NCBI GenBank assembly: GCA_014654775.1
Contig: JACVZW010000030.1
Span: forward strand, 248,001 to 312,000
DNA: 64,000 nucleotides
Source: Paracoccaceae bacterium
GTDB taxonomy: Bacteria; Pseudomonadota; Alphaproteobacteria; Rhodobacterales; Rhodobacteraceae
Direction of reading: 5' to 3'
Shown here: positions 25,904 through 37,202 of the stretch, piece by piece
How the letters are laid out: each line of letters begins with the position of its first letter
Position numbering within the stretch: the first letter of the stretch is position 1
The notes under the pieces: generated by a model
What the model saw: the letters and a program-made list of their open reading frames with translations, nothing else
The model's database searches: none
Told to the model about the DNA's origin: nothing
Position numbers and translations under genes: made by a program

Positions 25904-28147
25904 ATGCCGGAACGGACCGAAAGCGAAAGCCGCAAGCTGTTGCGCAGGTTGCGCGATACGCTCGCCACCACCGGCGGCGGGCAGGATCGGCTGGACCGCA
26001 TCACCCATCTGATCGCGGATTCGATGGGGACCGAGGTTTGTTCCATCTACCTGTTCCGTGATGCCGATACGCTGGAGCTTTGCGCCACGGAAGGGCTAAA
26101 GGCCGAGGCCGTGCACAAGACGCGGATGAAGCTGGGCGAAGGCCTTGTGGGCCGCGTGGCGCGCAGCGGCCTGCCGGTGAACACCGCCAATGCGCCGCAG
26201 GAAAAAGGCTTCCGCTACATGCCCGAGACGGGGGAAGAGATCTATTCCTCCTTCCTTGGCGTGCCGATCCAGCGGGTGGGTGAAAAGCTGGGCGTGCTGG
26301 TCGTGCAGTCACGCACAGCGCGCGAATTCTCGGAAGACGAGATCTATGCGCTGGAAGTCGTGGCCATGGTTCTGGCCGAAATGACAGAGCTTGGCGTCTT
26401 TGCCAGCGACAGCGACGGGATGCGGGCGCTGCACAAGCAATCTGTGATGATCCGGGGCGGCACTGGGCAGGAGGGCGCGGCCGAGGGCCGGGTCTGGCTC
26501 CACGAGCCGCGCGTCGTCGTCACCAACCCGGTGGCAGACGATCCACTCACCGAGATTGAGCGGATCCGTGAGGCGGTTGGCAAGCTGCGTGTATCTGTGG
26601 ATGACCTTCTGTCGGCAGAAAGCCTCGACAAGGATCAGAAGGCGGTGCTTGAGGCCTATCGGATGTTCGCCAATTCGCGCGGCTGGCTGAAGCGGATGGA
26701 GGATGACATCGCGCGCGGCCTGTCGGCCGAGGCGGCGGTGGAGAAGGAACAATCCGCCACCCGCGCCCGTCTGGAACAGGTGCCCGACGCCTATCTGCGC
26801 GAGCGTCTGCATGATCTCGATGACCTGTCAAACCGCCTCTTGCGCATCCTGACCGGGCAAGGGGCGGATACCGGGGCCATGATGCCGGAGAACCCGATCC
26901 TTGTTGCCCGCAACATCGGGCCTGCGGAACTGCTTGAATATGGGCGCAAGCTGAAGGGTGTGGTGCTGGAAGAAGGGTCGGTCGGCAGCCATGCCGCCAT
27001 CGTGGCCCGCGCTTTGGCAATCCCGCTTGTGATCCATGCGGACCGCATCGTGACCGAGGCGTTGAACGGCGACCCCATCCTTGTTGATGGCGATCAGGGG
27101 ATCGTGCATCTGCGCCCCGAGGAAACCGTCGCCCGCGCCTTCCGCGACAAGATTGCCATGCAGGCCGCCGCGCAGCAGCGCTATGCGTCCTTGCGCGGCC
27201 AGCCTGCGCAGTCGAAGTGCGGCACGGTCACCACGCTGATGATGAATGCGGGGTTGATGGCCGATCTGCCCAGCCTTGACGGGTCGGGGGCCGAAGGCGT
27301 TGGACTGTTCCGCACCGAACTGCAATTCCTCGTCCGCAACAAGATGCCCCAACGGGCCGAGTTGGCCGCGCTCTATGCCCGGGTGATGGATGCCGCGCAT
27401 GGCAAGCGGGTGGCCTTCCGCACGCTGGATATCGGGTCGGACAAGGTTCTGCCCTACATGAAACCGCAGGACGAACCCAACCCGGCCATGGGCTGGCGGG
27501 CGATCCGCGTGGGGCTGGACAAGCCCGGAGTGCTGCGGATGCAGTTGCAGGCGCTGATCCGGGCGTCGAAGGGGCGGCCCCTGACGGTGATGTTCCCCTT
27601 CATCACCGAACTTTCCGAATTTCAGGCCGCCCGCGCGCAGGTGCTGCGCGAACTCCACCGGGAAAAGAGCCTTGGCCATCCCATCCCCGCGCGGGTGGAG
27701 ATCGGCGCAATGCTGGAAACGCCCAGCCTAGCCTATGCGCCGCGCGCCTTTTTTGAGTTGACGGATTTCGTGTCGATCGGGGGGAACGACCTCAAGCAGT
27801 TCTTCTTCGCCGCAGACCGCGAGAATGAACGGGTGCGCCGCCGCTATGACACGTTGAACGTGTCCTTCTTGAACTTTCTGTCGCAGATCATCGCCCGCTG
27901 CGCCGAGACAGGCACGCCCCTGTCCTTCTGCGGCGAGGATGCGGGCCGCCCCATCGAAGCGCTGGCCTTTGCCGCGCTGGGGCTCAGGGCGCTGTCGATG
28001 CGGCCCGCCTCCATAGGCCCGGTGAAGGCGCTGCTGCGGCGGGTGGACCTTGGCGAGGCGCGCGTGGTGATCGACCGCGCCATCGCGCAGGGCGCAGAAA
28101 GCGTGCGCCCCGCACTGATGGACTGGCTGGCGGACCAGCCGGAATAG
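25904..28147 (+). CDS. ptsP: Nitrogen-PTS phosphoenolpyruvate--protein phosphotransferase (EI-Ntr)
   Basis: Enzyme I-Ntr (747 aa), which autophosphorylates from PEP and passes phosphate to NPr in the regulatory PTS. An N-terminal GAF domain (about 15-165, with ICSIYLFR-like TEVCSIYLF and LGEGLVGRVARSGLPV) precedes the PTS EI N-terminal domain. The phospho-His segment is EEGSVGSHAAIVARAL (about residue 355-370), followed by the PEP-utilising TIM barrel with GVGLFRTE and FCGEDAG. GAF sensing of glutamine or 2-oxoglutarate is known for some family members. lysC precedes it; the convergent mutase gene stops 3 nt away. Confidence 0.95.
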   Translation: MPERTESESRKLLRRLRDTLATTGGGQDRLDRITHLIADSMGTEVCSIYLFRDADTLELCATEGLKAEAVHKTRMKLGEGLVGRVARSGLPVNTANAPQEKGFRYMPETGEEIYSSFLGVPIQRVGEKLGVLVVQSRTAREFSEDEIYALEVVAMVLAEMTELGVFASDSDGMRALHKQSVMIRGGTGQEGAAEGRVWLHEPRVVVTNPVADDPLTEIERIREAVGKLRVSVDDLLSAESLDKDQKAVLEAYRMFANSRGWLKRMEDDIARGLSAEAAVEKEQSATRARLEQVPDAYLRERLHDLDDLSNRLLRILTGQGADTGAMMPENPILVARNIGPAELLEYGRKLKGVVLEEGSVGSHAAIVARALAIPLVIHADRIVTEALNGDPILVDGDQGIVHLRPEETVARAFRDKIAMQAAAQQRYASLRGQPAQSKCGTVTTLMMNAGLMADLPSLDGSGAEGVGLFRTELQFLVRNKMPQRAELAALYARVMDAAHGKRVAFRTLDIGSDKVLPYMKPQDEPNPAMGWRAIRVGLDKPGVLRMQLQALIRASKGRPLTVMFPFITELSEFQAARAQVLRELHREKSLGHPIPARVEIGAMLETPSLAYAPRAFFELTDFVSIGGNDLKQFFFAADRENERVRRRYDTLNVSFLNFLSQIIARCAETGTPLSFCGEDAGRPIEALAFAALGLRALSMRPASIGPVKALLRRVDLGEARVVIDRAIAQGAESVRPALMDWLADQPE

Positions 28148-28150
28148 ATC

Positions 28151-30280
28151 CTAGCTGCGCGCCGACCGGATCAGATCGAGGATGCGGCGCGCCGCCTCGG
28201 GGATGTTGGTGCCCGGGCCGAAGATCGCCTTGACCCCGCTGTCATAAAGGAACTGGTAATCCTGCTGCGGGATGACGCCGCCGCAGATCACGAGGATGTC
28301 CTCCGCCCCCGCGTCCTTAAGCGCCTGCACCAGCTTGGGCGCAAGCGTCTTGTGACCCGCCGCCTGACTGGAAATCCCCACAACATGCACGTCATTGTCG
28401 ATGGCATCCTGTGCCGCCTCTTCCGGCGTCTGGAACAAGGGGCCCACATCGACGTCGAAACCGATATCGGCGAATGCCGTGGCGATCACCTTCGCGCCGC
28501 GGTCATGGCCATCTTGACCCATCTTCACGACCAGCATCCGGGGGCGCCGTCCCTCTGCCTCGGCAAAGGCCTCCACGTCCTTCTGGATGCGGGCAAAGCC
28601 CTCGTCGCCCTCGTAGGCTGATCCATAGACCCCGGCCAGCGTCTTCACCTCGGCCCGATGCCGCCCGAACACCTTTTCCATCGCGTCCGAAATCTCCCCG
28701 ACCGTGGCCCGTGCGCGGGCCGCCTCCACCGCTGCTTCCAGAAGATTGCCGCTGCTGCCCGCGCGACGTGTCAGTTCGGCCAGCGCCGCCTGCGCGCGGC
28801 CTTCATCGCGCGCCGCACGCGTGGCCTTCAGCCGCGCGACCTGCGCCTCGCGCACCGCCATGTTGTCGATGTCGAGGAAGTCGATCGGTTCTTCCTTGTC
28901 CTTGCGGTACTTGTTCACCCCGACGATGACCTCTTCGCCCCGGTCGATCATCGCTTGCCGACGGGCAGCGGATTCCTCGATCCTCAGCTTGGGCATCCCG
29001 GTGGCGACGGCCTTGGTCATGCCGCCCATTGCCTCCACCTCTTCCATGAGCGTCCAGGCCTCTTCCGCGAGTTGCGCGGTCAGGGCCTCGACATAGTAGG
29101 ACCCCGCCAGCGGATCGATGACCTTGGTCACCCCCGTCTCTTCCTGCAGGATCAGCTGTGTATTGCGCGCGATACGGGCAGAGAATTCCGTGGGAAGAGC
29201 AATCGCCTCGTCCAGCGCGTTGGTGTGCAGCGACTGGGTACCGCCCAGAACTGCCGCCATCGCCTCATAGGCCGTGCGGATGACGTTGTTGTAGGGGTCC
29301 TGCTCTTGCAACGACACACCGCTTGTTTGGCAGTGGGTGCGCAGCATCAGCGAAGAGGCCTTTTTCGCCCCGAAGCCTTCCATGATGCGGTGCCAGAGCA
29401 TGCGGGCCGCGCGCAGCTTCGCGGCCTCCATGAAGAAGTTCATCCCGATGGCGAAGAAGAAGGAGAGGCGCCCCGCGAAATCGTCCACATCCATGCCCCG
29501 CGCCAGCGCGGCGCGGACATATTCGCGCCCATCGGCCAGCGTGAAGGCCAGTTCCTGCACGAGGTTCGCCCCTGCCTCCTGCATGTGGTAGCCGGAGATG
29601 GAGATGGAGTTGAACTTGGGCATCTCTTTCGAGGTGAATTCGATGATATCCGCGATGATCCGCATCGAAGGTTCGGGCGGATAGATATAGGTGTTGCGGA
29701 CCATGAACTCTTTCAGGATGTCGTTCTGGATGGTCCCTGACAGATCGGCGCGGGAGACGCCCTGCTCTTCCCCGGTAACAATGAAATTGGCGAGGATCGG
29801 GATCACCGCGCCGTTCATCGTCATGGAAACGCTAACCTTTTCCAGCGGAATGCCGTCGAAGAGGATCTTCATATCCTCGACGCTGTCGATGGCCACGCCC
29901 GCCTTGCCGACATCGCCCACCACGCGGGGGTGATCGCTGTCATAGCCGCGATGGGTGGCAAGGTCGAAAGCCACCGACACGCCCTGCTGCCCGGCCGCCA
30001 ACGCCTTGCGGTAGAAGTTGTTGCTCTCTTCGGCTGTGGAAAAGCCGGCATATTGACGGATCGTCCAAGGGCGGCCCGCATACATCGTGGCCCGCACCCC
30101 GCGTGTATAGGGGGCAAGGCCCGGCAATTCGCCCATCTGCGGCAGGCCCGCCACATCGGCAGCAGTGTAGAGCGGCTTGACCGCGATCCCTTCCAGCGTG
30201 TTCCAGGTCAGGCTTTCCGGGTCTGCGCCCTTCAACTCTTTCGCGGCCAGCGCGCGCCATTTGGACAGGTCTTCCGACAT
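28151..30280 (-). CDS. Methylmalonyl-CoA mutase (single-chain, B12-dependent)
   Basis: A 709-residue mutase converting methylmalonyl-CoA to succinyl-CoA, last step of propionyl-CoA assimilation and part of the ethylmalonyl-CoA route. The catalytic barrel (about 20-540) includes [13 protein letters not shown] and the substrate segment [14 protein letters not shown]. The C-terminal cobalamin domain carries [11 protein letters not shown] (the DxHxxG base-off motif) and [18 protein letters not shown]. The start at 30280 is supported by AGGAAG; an in-frame upstream extension lacks a site. It forms the propionate module here with pccA and pccB on the same strand. The symbol could be mcm, mcmA or scpA, so I leave it blank. 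Confidence 0.95.
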   Translation of the reverse strand: MSEDLSKWRALAAKELKGADPESLTWNTLEGIAVKPLYTAADVAGLPQMGELPGLAPYTRGVRATMYAGRPWTIRQYAGFSTAEESNNFYRKALAAGQQGVSVAFDLATHRGYDSDHPRVVGDVGKAGVAIDSVEDMKILFDGIPLEKVSVSMTMNGAVIPILANFIVTGEEQGVSRADLSGTIQNDILKEFMVRNTYIYPPEPSMRIIADIIEFTSKEMPKFNSISISGYHMQEAGANLVQELAFTLADGREYVRAALARGMDVDDFAGRLSFFFAIGMNFFMEAAKLRAARMLWHRIMEGFGAKKASSLMLRTHCQTSGVSLQEQDPYNNVIRTAYEAMAAVLGGTQSLHTNALDEAIALPTEFSARIARNTQLILQEETGVTKVIDPLAGSYYVEALTAQLAEEAWTLMEEVEAMGGMTKAVATGMPKLRIEESAARRQAMIDRGEEVIVGVNKYRKDKEEPIDFLDIDNMAVREAQVARLKATRAARDEGRAQAALAELTRRAGSSGNLLEAAVEAARARATVGEISDAMEKVFGRHRAEVKTLAGVYGSAYEGDEGFARIQKDVEAFAEAEGRRPRMLVVKMGQDGHDRGAKVIATAFADIGFDVDVGPLFQTPEEAAQDAIDNDVHVVGISSQAAGHKTLAPKLVQALKDAGAEDILVICGGVIPQQDYQFLYDSGVKAIFGPGTNIPEAARRILDLIRSARS

Positions 30281-30371
30281 CTTTCTTCCTTCCCTCCGGC
30301 CATCACGGGCCTGTGGCACATCTCTTGGGTTTTCAGGCCCCTGCCCTATATTCAGCACAAAGGGGAACCGC

Positions 30372-30821
30372 ATGAGAACGCTCCGAACCATCATTGTCGC
30401 GGCACTGCTGCCGCTTGCTTCCCTCGCCGCCGCGCAGGAGACCGGGGCCTTCGCTCCCGATCAGGCGGCGGATGTGGTCTTTGCCGACCTGCTCTATATC
30501 AAACGCCCCATCGCCATCTTCGCCGACAGCCCCAACGACCCGAATTTCATCCGGCAACTGGAGCTTTTGGCCCGCGATCCCGCCGCGCTGGCGGCGCGGG
30601 ACGTGATCGTGGTGGTGGACACCGATCCCGAGGCGCGCACGGAATGGCGTAAGAAGCTGCGCCCGCGCGGTTTCTCGATGGTGCTTCTGGACAAGGACCT
30701 GAAGCCCGTGATCCGCAAACCCCTGCCTTGGGAGGTGCGAGAGATCACAAACGCCATCGACAAATTCCCCCTGCGGCGGCAAGAAATCCAGCAGGGCGCG
30801 GGGCTCGGCACCGGGGGATGA
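30372..30821 (+). CDS. DUF4174 exported protein
   Basis: A 149-residue secreted protein with signal peptide [21 protein letters not shown]. The mature domain ([22 protein letters not shown], then [22 protein letters not shown]) resembles a thioredoxin-like fold without a CxxC pair, matching DUF4174, a family of unknown function common in this order. AGGGGA lies five nt before the ATG. It is convergent with pccA and divergent from the mutase gene, inside the propionate cluster, but no functional link is evident. Confidence 0.75.
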   Translation: MRTLRTIIVAALLPLASLAAAQETGAFAPDQAADVVFADLLYIKRPIAIFADSPNDPNFIRQLELLARDPAALAARDVIVVVDTDPEARTEWRKKLRPRGFSMVLLDKDLKPVIRKPLPWEVREITNAIDKFPLRRQEIQQGAGLGTGG

Positions 30822-30853
30822 CCCGCGCGCCGCCCTATCGGCCGGGTGCCCTT

Positions 30854-30893
30854 CCCTCTCCCCCGGGGGGGAGAGGGTCAGGGAGAGGGGGCG
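30854..30893. repeat. REP-like CCCTCTCCCC hairpin repeat
   Basis: Ten-base arms CCCTCTCCCC and GGGGAGAGGG around CGGG, followed by TCAGGGAGAGGGGGCGCCC. This layout is a widespread extragenic repeat of proteobacteria. It sits between the 3' ends of two convergent genes. Only one copy was noticed here. Confidence 0.65.
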
Positions 30894-30939
30894 CCCACCG
30901 GAGGCACCGCCGCCCGAGGGAAGGGCCCTCGCCATCGGC

Positions 30940-32943
<2,004 letters not shown>

Positions 32944-32986
32944 CTCTCTCCCCTTCCACCGCATCCGGGCCGGGATGCGGACATGA

Positions 32987-33022
32987 CAAAGGCCACCGGG
33001 GCGGCATGCCCCGATGGCCTTG
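32987..33022 (-). terminator. Terminator-like hairpin after small lipoprotein gene
   Basis: On the minus strand ACAAGGCCA pairs with TGGCCTTTGT around an inner GGGGC/GCCCC stem with a small internal loop, followed by TTTGTCATG. It lies 51 nt beyond the lipoprotein stop and ahead of pccA. Confidence 0.55.
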
Positions 33023-33072
33023 TGATCGTTTCTATCGTTGGTGCGACGCGCTGCCCGAAGGCAGCGGTCAGA

Positions 33073-33285
33073 TCAGTAGCGGCGGCAGGGCGGCAAGCCC
33101 GGCAGGCCGCAAGAGGCCGCGCCGGCGAGTGCGCCAAGGGCCGCGCCCGCAACCATGTTTTCATCCAGTGCGTCGGCAATGGCAGCACCCGCAACGGCGC
33201 CGCCAAGGCCGCGCTCGGTCGGGGTGGCCATGCAGCCCGAAAGGGTCGTGGTCGCAAGTGCAAGAAGGACAAGATATTTACGCAT
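33073..33285 (-). CDS. Small glycine-zipper lipoprotein
   Basis: A 70-residue lipoprotein. The signal peptide ends in the lipobox LSGC (lipidated Cys near residue 18). The mature part has a Gly/Ala zipper-like stretch (GLGGAVAGAAIADAL and VAGAALGALAGAA) and a C-terminal Cys pair. Such glycine-zipper proteins often insert in or lie on the outer membrane; the role here is unknown. GAGAGG lies upstream of the ATG. It is on the pccA strand but separated from it by a terminator-like hairpin. Confidence 0.75.
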   Translation of the reverse strand: MRKYLVLLALATTTLSGCMATPTERGLGGAVAGAAIADALDENMVAGAALGALAGAASCGLPGLPPCRRY

Positions 33286-33619
33286 GGCTCGATGCCTCTC
33301 CGGGTTGTTGTTCCGGCCAATTCTACCGCAAGCAACATAGGTTTAAAGCGGAAAGCGCATCCCGCCAGCGCCCCGCCGATCCCATCGGCAAATCTGCGCG
33401 CATCGCCAGACCGCCGGAAAAGGCCCGACCTGCCCCTTTCGGGGACAGGCCGGGTTGAAGGGGAAGGGGTACAGTCACGGCGGCGGGAGCCAAGGGACAG
33501 GCGCCCCGCAAAGGGGAAAGATTGGCCACCCGATGCCGCCGTGGCAATGACCTTCGCAGCCCTTCGTGACGGCTCTGCGAAACCCTGCCGGATATGCGGG
33601 ACGATCGGCGGATGCATGC
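33286..33619. other. Gene-free interval
   Basis: About 334 bases between two minus-strand genes. I find no convincing coding region, RNA gene or strong hairpin. It presumably contains the promoter of the small lipoprotein gene; CCGGAACAACAACCCGG is visible on the minus strand near 33300-33316. Confidence 0.4.
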
Positions 33620-34036
33620 CTATCTCTCATCCTCGTCGTCGTAATCGTCGCTGAGATCATCGTCATCGAAGCCGAAGTCCGGCGCATCGGCGGCGAATAT
33701 CTCGGGGAAGGCCGCCTCGGCCCGCTTGCGATCGATCTTGAGCAGGGCGTCATAGGAGGCAGGATCGAAGGGATCCTCCGCCGGGACGACCTCGCGCCCG
33801 AAAAGCCAGCTCAGGCGGCCTGCATCCAGATTTCCCCTTTCGAAGGGTTCCTCGCCAAACTGCGCCCAGAGCGCGGCCATGAAGCCCTGATCGGCCATGC
33901 GGTCGGCATGTTTGCGATCCTTGAAGCGTTCGCGCCGAACGATCTTGGTCGCGCCGTCCTTCTTGTTGGCGCGGCGGATGGTGAACTGGAAATCGGTGCC
34001 GGGAAGGCGGCCCGGAAAGCCGCGATGTTTCAGCAT
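33620..34036 (-). CDS. Hypothetical protein with acidic tail
   Basis: A 138-residue cytosolic protein. The basic N-terminal half (GTDFQFTIRRANKKDGATKIVRRERFKDRKHADRMADQ region) contrasts with a strongly acidic C-terminus of Asp/Glu repeats (DDDDLSDDYDDEDE). No signal peptide or membrane helix. The composition and location between the pcc genes suggest a conserved lineage-specific protein, but I do not recognise a family and infer no function. Confidence 0.65.
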   Translation of the reverse strand: MLKHRGFPGRLPGTDFQFTIRRANKKDGATKIVRRERFKDRKHADRMADQGFMAALWAQFGEEPFERGNLDAGRLSWLFGREVVPAEDPFDPASYDALLKIDRKRAEAAFPEIFAADAPDFGFDDDDLSDDYDDEDER

Positions 34037-34159
34037 GGTCTGCCCCTGTCGATGCCAAGGGGCGCGTCATCGCCGATCATGAGGCCCGCGTCAAACCGCA
34101 GGCCAGACAGAATAAGGGCGGGCCGGGGCGCATCCGCCCCGCAGGCCCGCCCATATCCC

Positions 34160-34297
34160 TTACTTGTATTTGCCGGTGTAGGTGGGTTCAACCGAAACCG
34201 GTTCTTCCACGTAAACCACTTCTTCCTGTTTTGCGGCGCAAGCCGCAACAAATGCGACCATGCAAAGGGCCAGCAGGGTCTTCGTGCTCTTCGACAT
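34160..34297 (-). CDS. Very small lipoprotein (45 aa)
   Basis: A 45-residue reading frame, MSKSTKTLLALCMVAFVAAC onward, with a lipobox-like VAAC (Cys20) after a hydrophobic helix. A short acidic mature tail of about 25 residues ends TYTGKYK. An AGGAG site precedes the ATG at suitable spacing and a TAA closes it. It is too short for usual length cut-offs but has a coherent signal, mature part and ribosome site. Entericidin-like small lipoproteins are comparable in size; function unknown. It lies alone between two minus-strand genes of the pcc cluster. Confidence 0.65.
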   Translation of the reverse strand: MSKSTKTLLALCMVAFVAACAAKQEEVVYVEEPVSVEPTYTGKYK

Positions 34298-34511
34298 CCT
34301 CTACTCCTATTTTCTTGGAGGGTAGGGTCCGGCAACACATCGCCGTCCCGCCCTCGATGCGAGGCATAGGCCGCTTGGGTTCGGCCTGCAGGCACCTTAG
34401 CCGAAAAAACCGGGAAAGGACACGCAAGCGGAGCCAAGTTGTCGGCCTGTGGCACTGCTACATCACGCGAAGGCGCTGCGGCAAGGGGCTTGGTCGGGCC
34501 ATCGGCGGACA

Positions 34512-34940
34512 TTAGAACATCTCCCAGAGGCAGGCGCCCTCTTCGATCCGGTAGGATTCGAAGAACTGGACGGCCTCAGGCGCGGCTTCACCGAATGGCA
34601 GCGGCACGTCGGAGAGCGAGATCACGATCTGCGCGGGGGCAGGGCCGAATTCCCCGATACGGGGAAGGGCATAGCTGTCGCAGAGGTGCTGCAGCGCCTC
34701 GTTTGCCGCCTCGAAGGCCAGCGCGCCCCCCGGCGCGACGGCGGGGGAGACGAAGCGGAAGCGCAGGGTCATCCCCTCTGGCCCCGGGACATTGGAGATC
34801 ACGTCCTGCAGCACCACCTCCTGCCCCGAGGGAAGCACGACAACCTCGCCCGCGCCATCCGTCACCTGCAGCCCCTCTTGTGCGAGGACCGGCAGCGCAA
34901 GCAGCGCAGCAAGGGACAGGATCAGGGCGGGCGGGCGCAT
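34512..34940 (-). CDS. Exported protein of unknown function (DUF6497-like)
   Basis: A 142-residue secreted protein: signal peptide MRPPALILSLAALLALPVLA, then a compact domain with two Cys (HLCDSYALP and EGACLWEMF) that could form a disulfide. It looks like a small family common in this order that is sometimes mis-annotated as acetolactate synthase; no catalytic motif of that enzyme is present. It starts 10 nt after the pccB stop, so it is probably co-transcribed with pccB. Confidence 0.7.
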   Translation of the reverse strand: MRPPALILSLAALLALPVLAQEGLQVTDGAGEVVVLPSGQEVVLQDVISNVPGPEGMTLRFRFVSPAVAPGGALAFEAANEALQHLCDSYALPRIGEFGPAPAQIVISLSDVPLPFGEAAPEAVQFFESYRIEEGACLWEMF

Positions 34941-34950
34941 CTTCAGGCCT

Positions 34951-36483
34951 TCAGAGCGGGATGTTGTCGTGCTTTTTCCACGGGCTTTCCTGCCGCTTGT
35001 TGCGCAGGCTGGCGAAGGCGCGCGCCACGCGGCGGCGGGTGGAGTGGGGCATGATCACCTCGTCGATGAAGCCCTTCTCGGCCGCGACGAAAGGATTGGC
35101 GAAGCGGTCCTCGTAATCCTTGACCCGCGCGGCGATCTTTTCCTTGTCGGACAATTCGCTGCGATAAAGGATCTCCACCGCGCCCTTGGCGCCCATCACG
35201 GCCACTTCGGCCGTGGGCCAAGCATAGTTGAAATCGCCCCGCAGATGCTTGGACGACATCACCACATAGGCGCCGCCATAGGTCTTGCGCGTGAGGACAG
35301 TGACCTTCGGGACCGTCGCCTCGCCATAGGCGAAGAGCAGCTTCGCGCCATGCTTGATGACCCCGCCATACTCCTGCCCCGTCCCGGGCAGGAAGCCCGG
35401 CACGTCAACCAGCGTCAGGATCGGAATCTCGAAGGCATCGCAGAAACGGACGAAGCGCGCGGCCTTGCGGGAGGCATCGATGTCGAGGCAGCCTGCCAGA
35501 ACCATCGGCTGGTTTGCCACCACGCCCACCGTCTGGCCTTCCAGCCGGACGAAACCGGTGATGATGTTGCCCGCGAATTCCTTCTGGATTTCGAAGAAAT
35601 CGCCCTCGTCGGCGATCTTCAGGATCAGTTCCTTCATGTCGTAGGGCTGGTTCGGGTTGTCCGGGACCAGAGTGTCGAGCGATGTTTCCACCCGGTCGGG
35701 CGCGTCGAAGAAGGGGCGCACCGGCGCCTTCTCGCGGTTGTTCAGGGGCAGGAAATCGAACAGCCGCCGCGTTTCGGCGATCAGTTCGACGTCATTCTCA
35801 TAGGCCCCATCGGCGACCGAGGATTTCTTGGTATGGGTGCTCGCCCCGCCCAGTTCCTCGGCAGTGACCTGTTCGTTGGTGACCGTCTTCACCACGTCCG
35901 GGCCGGTGACGAACATGTAGGAGCTGTCCTTCACCATGAAGATGAAGTCGGTCATCGCGGGCGAATAGACCGCGCCCCCGGCGCAAGGGCCCATGATGAG
36001 GCTGATCTGCGGCACCACGCCGGAGGCCATGATGTTGCGCTGGAACACCTCGCCATAGGCGGCAAGGGACGACACGCCTTCCTGAATCCGCGCGCCGCCC
36101 GAGTCGTTCATCCCGATCACTGGCGCACCGTTCTGGATCGCCATGTCCATGATCTTGCAGATCTTGGCGGCATGGGTTTCCGAAACCGACCCGCCCAGAA
36201 CGGTGAAGTCCTGCGAAAAGACATAGACCATGCGGCCGTTGATCGTGCCCCAGCCGGTGACAACGCCATCGCCGGGATGCTTGGTCTCTTCCATCCCGAA
36301 ATCGGTGCAGCGGTGCTGCACGAACATGTCGAATTCCTCGAAGCTGCCCTCGTCCAGCAGCAGTTCAATCCGCTCACGCGCTGTCAGCTTGCCCTTGGCA
36401 TGCTGCGCTTCGACCCGGCGCGCGCCGCCGCCAGCACGGGCCACGGCACGGCGGTCTTCCAGTTCCTGCAGGATATCTTTCAT
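34951..36483 (-). CDS. pccB: Propionyl-CoA carboxylase beta subunit
   Basis: A 510-residue carboxyltransferase subunit that moves carboxyl from biotin on PccA to propionyl-CoA. Two crotonase-like domains are visible, with oxyanion/acyl-CoA motifs [14 protein letters not shown] and [13 protein letters not shown] in the first. [15 protein letters not shown] and [15 protein letters not shown] are in the second. GGAG seven nt before the ATG at 36483 supports the start. Its upstream region carries a TTTGCAAA palindrome, the PccR recognition unit. It is separated from pccA by small genes on the same strand. Confidence 0.96.
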   Translation of the reverse strand: MKDILQELEDRRAVARAGGGARRVEAQHAKGKLTARERIELLLDEGSFEEFDMFVQHRCTDFGMEETKHPGDGVVTGWGTINGRMVYVFSQDFTVLGGSVSETHAAKICKIMDMAIQNGAPVIGMNDSGGARIQEGVSSLAAYGEVFQRNIMASGVVPQISLIMGPCAGGAVYSPAMTDFIFMVKDSSYMFVTGPDVVKTVTNEQVTAEELGGASTHTKKSSVADGAYENDVELIAETRRLFDFLPLNNREKAPVRPFFDAPDRVETSLDTLVPDNPNQPYDMKELILKIADEGDFFEIQKEFAGNIITGFVRLEGQTVGVVANQPMVLAGCLDIDASRKAARFVRFCDAFEIPILTLVDVPGFLPGTGQEYGGVIKHGAKLLFAYGEATVPKVTVLTRKTYGGAYVVMSSKHLRGDFNYAWPTAEVAVMGAKGAVEILYRSELSDKEKIAARVKDYEDRFANPFVAAEKGFIDEVIMPHSTRRRVARAFASLRNKRQESPWKKHDNIPL

Positions 36484-36553
36484 CGGCGCTCTCCCCCCGA
36501 ATTTCGCGGGAACATAGCGGGGCAGGCGGGGGTGTCCAAAGGGAGTCTGGCAT

Positions 36554-36603
36554 ATTTGCAAATTATTGGCAGATCGCGATAAGCAAAACGCAAATCAGCA
36601 AAT
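36554..36603. promoter_or_regulatory. PccR-type motif upstream of pccB
   Basis: ATTTGCAAAT (36554-36563) contains the TTTGCAAA unit reported for PccR/ScfR regulators of Rhodobacter, about 75 nt before the pccB start. The second unit expected four bases later is degenerate. Further GCAAA/CGCAAA words follow to 36603. The interval to 36771 also serves the divergent DUF486 gene. Confidence 0.55.
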
Positions 36604-36771
36604 TTCTCGCCTTCCGCCAGCCTGCGCGGTACAAGCTCCACCGTCATCGCGTATCGCAACCCAACCCCTTCATGTTCTTTGGAAAAACGGTCGCAGATGG
36701 GTCCGAGGATCCGTCCGGGTCGTCCGCCCTCTCAGCGTTCAAAGCCAAGCAGCACCGGAAACCAAGCCACC

Positions 36772-37125
36772 ATGTCGCAGCTTCCCGTCCCCGTCATCAC
36801 CATCGGCCTTCTGCTGGCCTCCAACATTTTCATGACCTTCGCCTGGTATGGGCATCTGAAGTACAAATCCGCCTCTCTTGTGGTGGTGATCCTTGCCAGC
36901 TGGCTTATCGCCCTGCCGGAATACGCGCTGCAGGTGCCCGCCAACCGCATTGGACATGGGCATTTCTCGGCGGCCGAACTGAAGACGATCCAAGAGGTCA
37001 TCACCCTGACCGTCTTCGCCGTGTTCTCCGTTCTCTACCTAAAGGAACCGTTGGGCTGGAACCACGCGCTGGGCTTTGCCTTCATCGCGCTGGGGGCGTT
37101 CTTCATCTTTCACAAATGGGCGTGA
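36772..37125 (+). CDS. DMT-like DUF486 membrane protein
   Basis: A 117-residue membrane protein with four hydrophobic helices (starting VITIGLLLASNIFMTFAWYG; others near 38-55, 72-90 and 95-113). It matches DUF486, a small member of the drug/metabolite transporter clan with no known substrate. It is divergent from pccB, which shares the promoter interval, and upstream of the MFS exporter gene by 77 nt. Function unknown. Confidence 0.82.
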   Translation: MSQLPVPVITIGLLLASNIFMTFAWYGHLKYKSASLVVVILASWLIALPEYALQVPANRIGHGHFSAAELKTIQEVITLTVFAVFSVLYLKEPLGWNHALGFAFIALGAFFIFHKWA

Positions 37126-37202
37126 CCTGCCCGCAAAAGCACAGAGACCTGTGCGCCAGCGGCATGGACTTCCCCACCGCAGGGGCGTAGCGCTGACACA
37201 TC

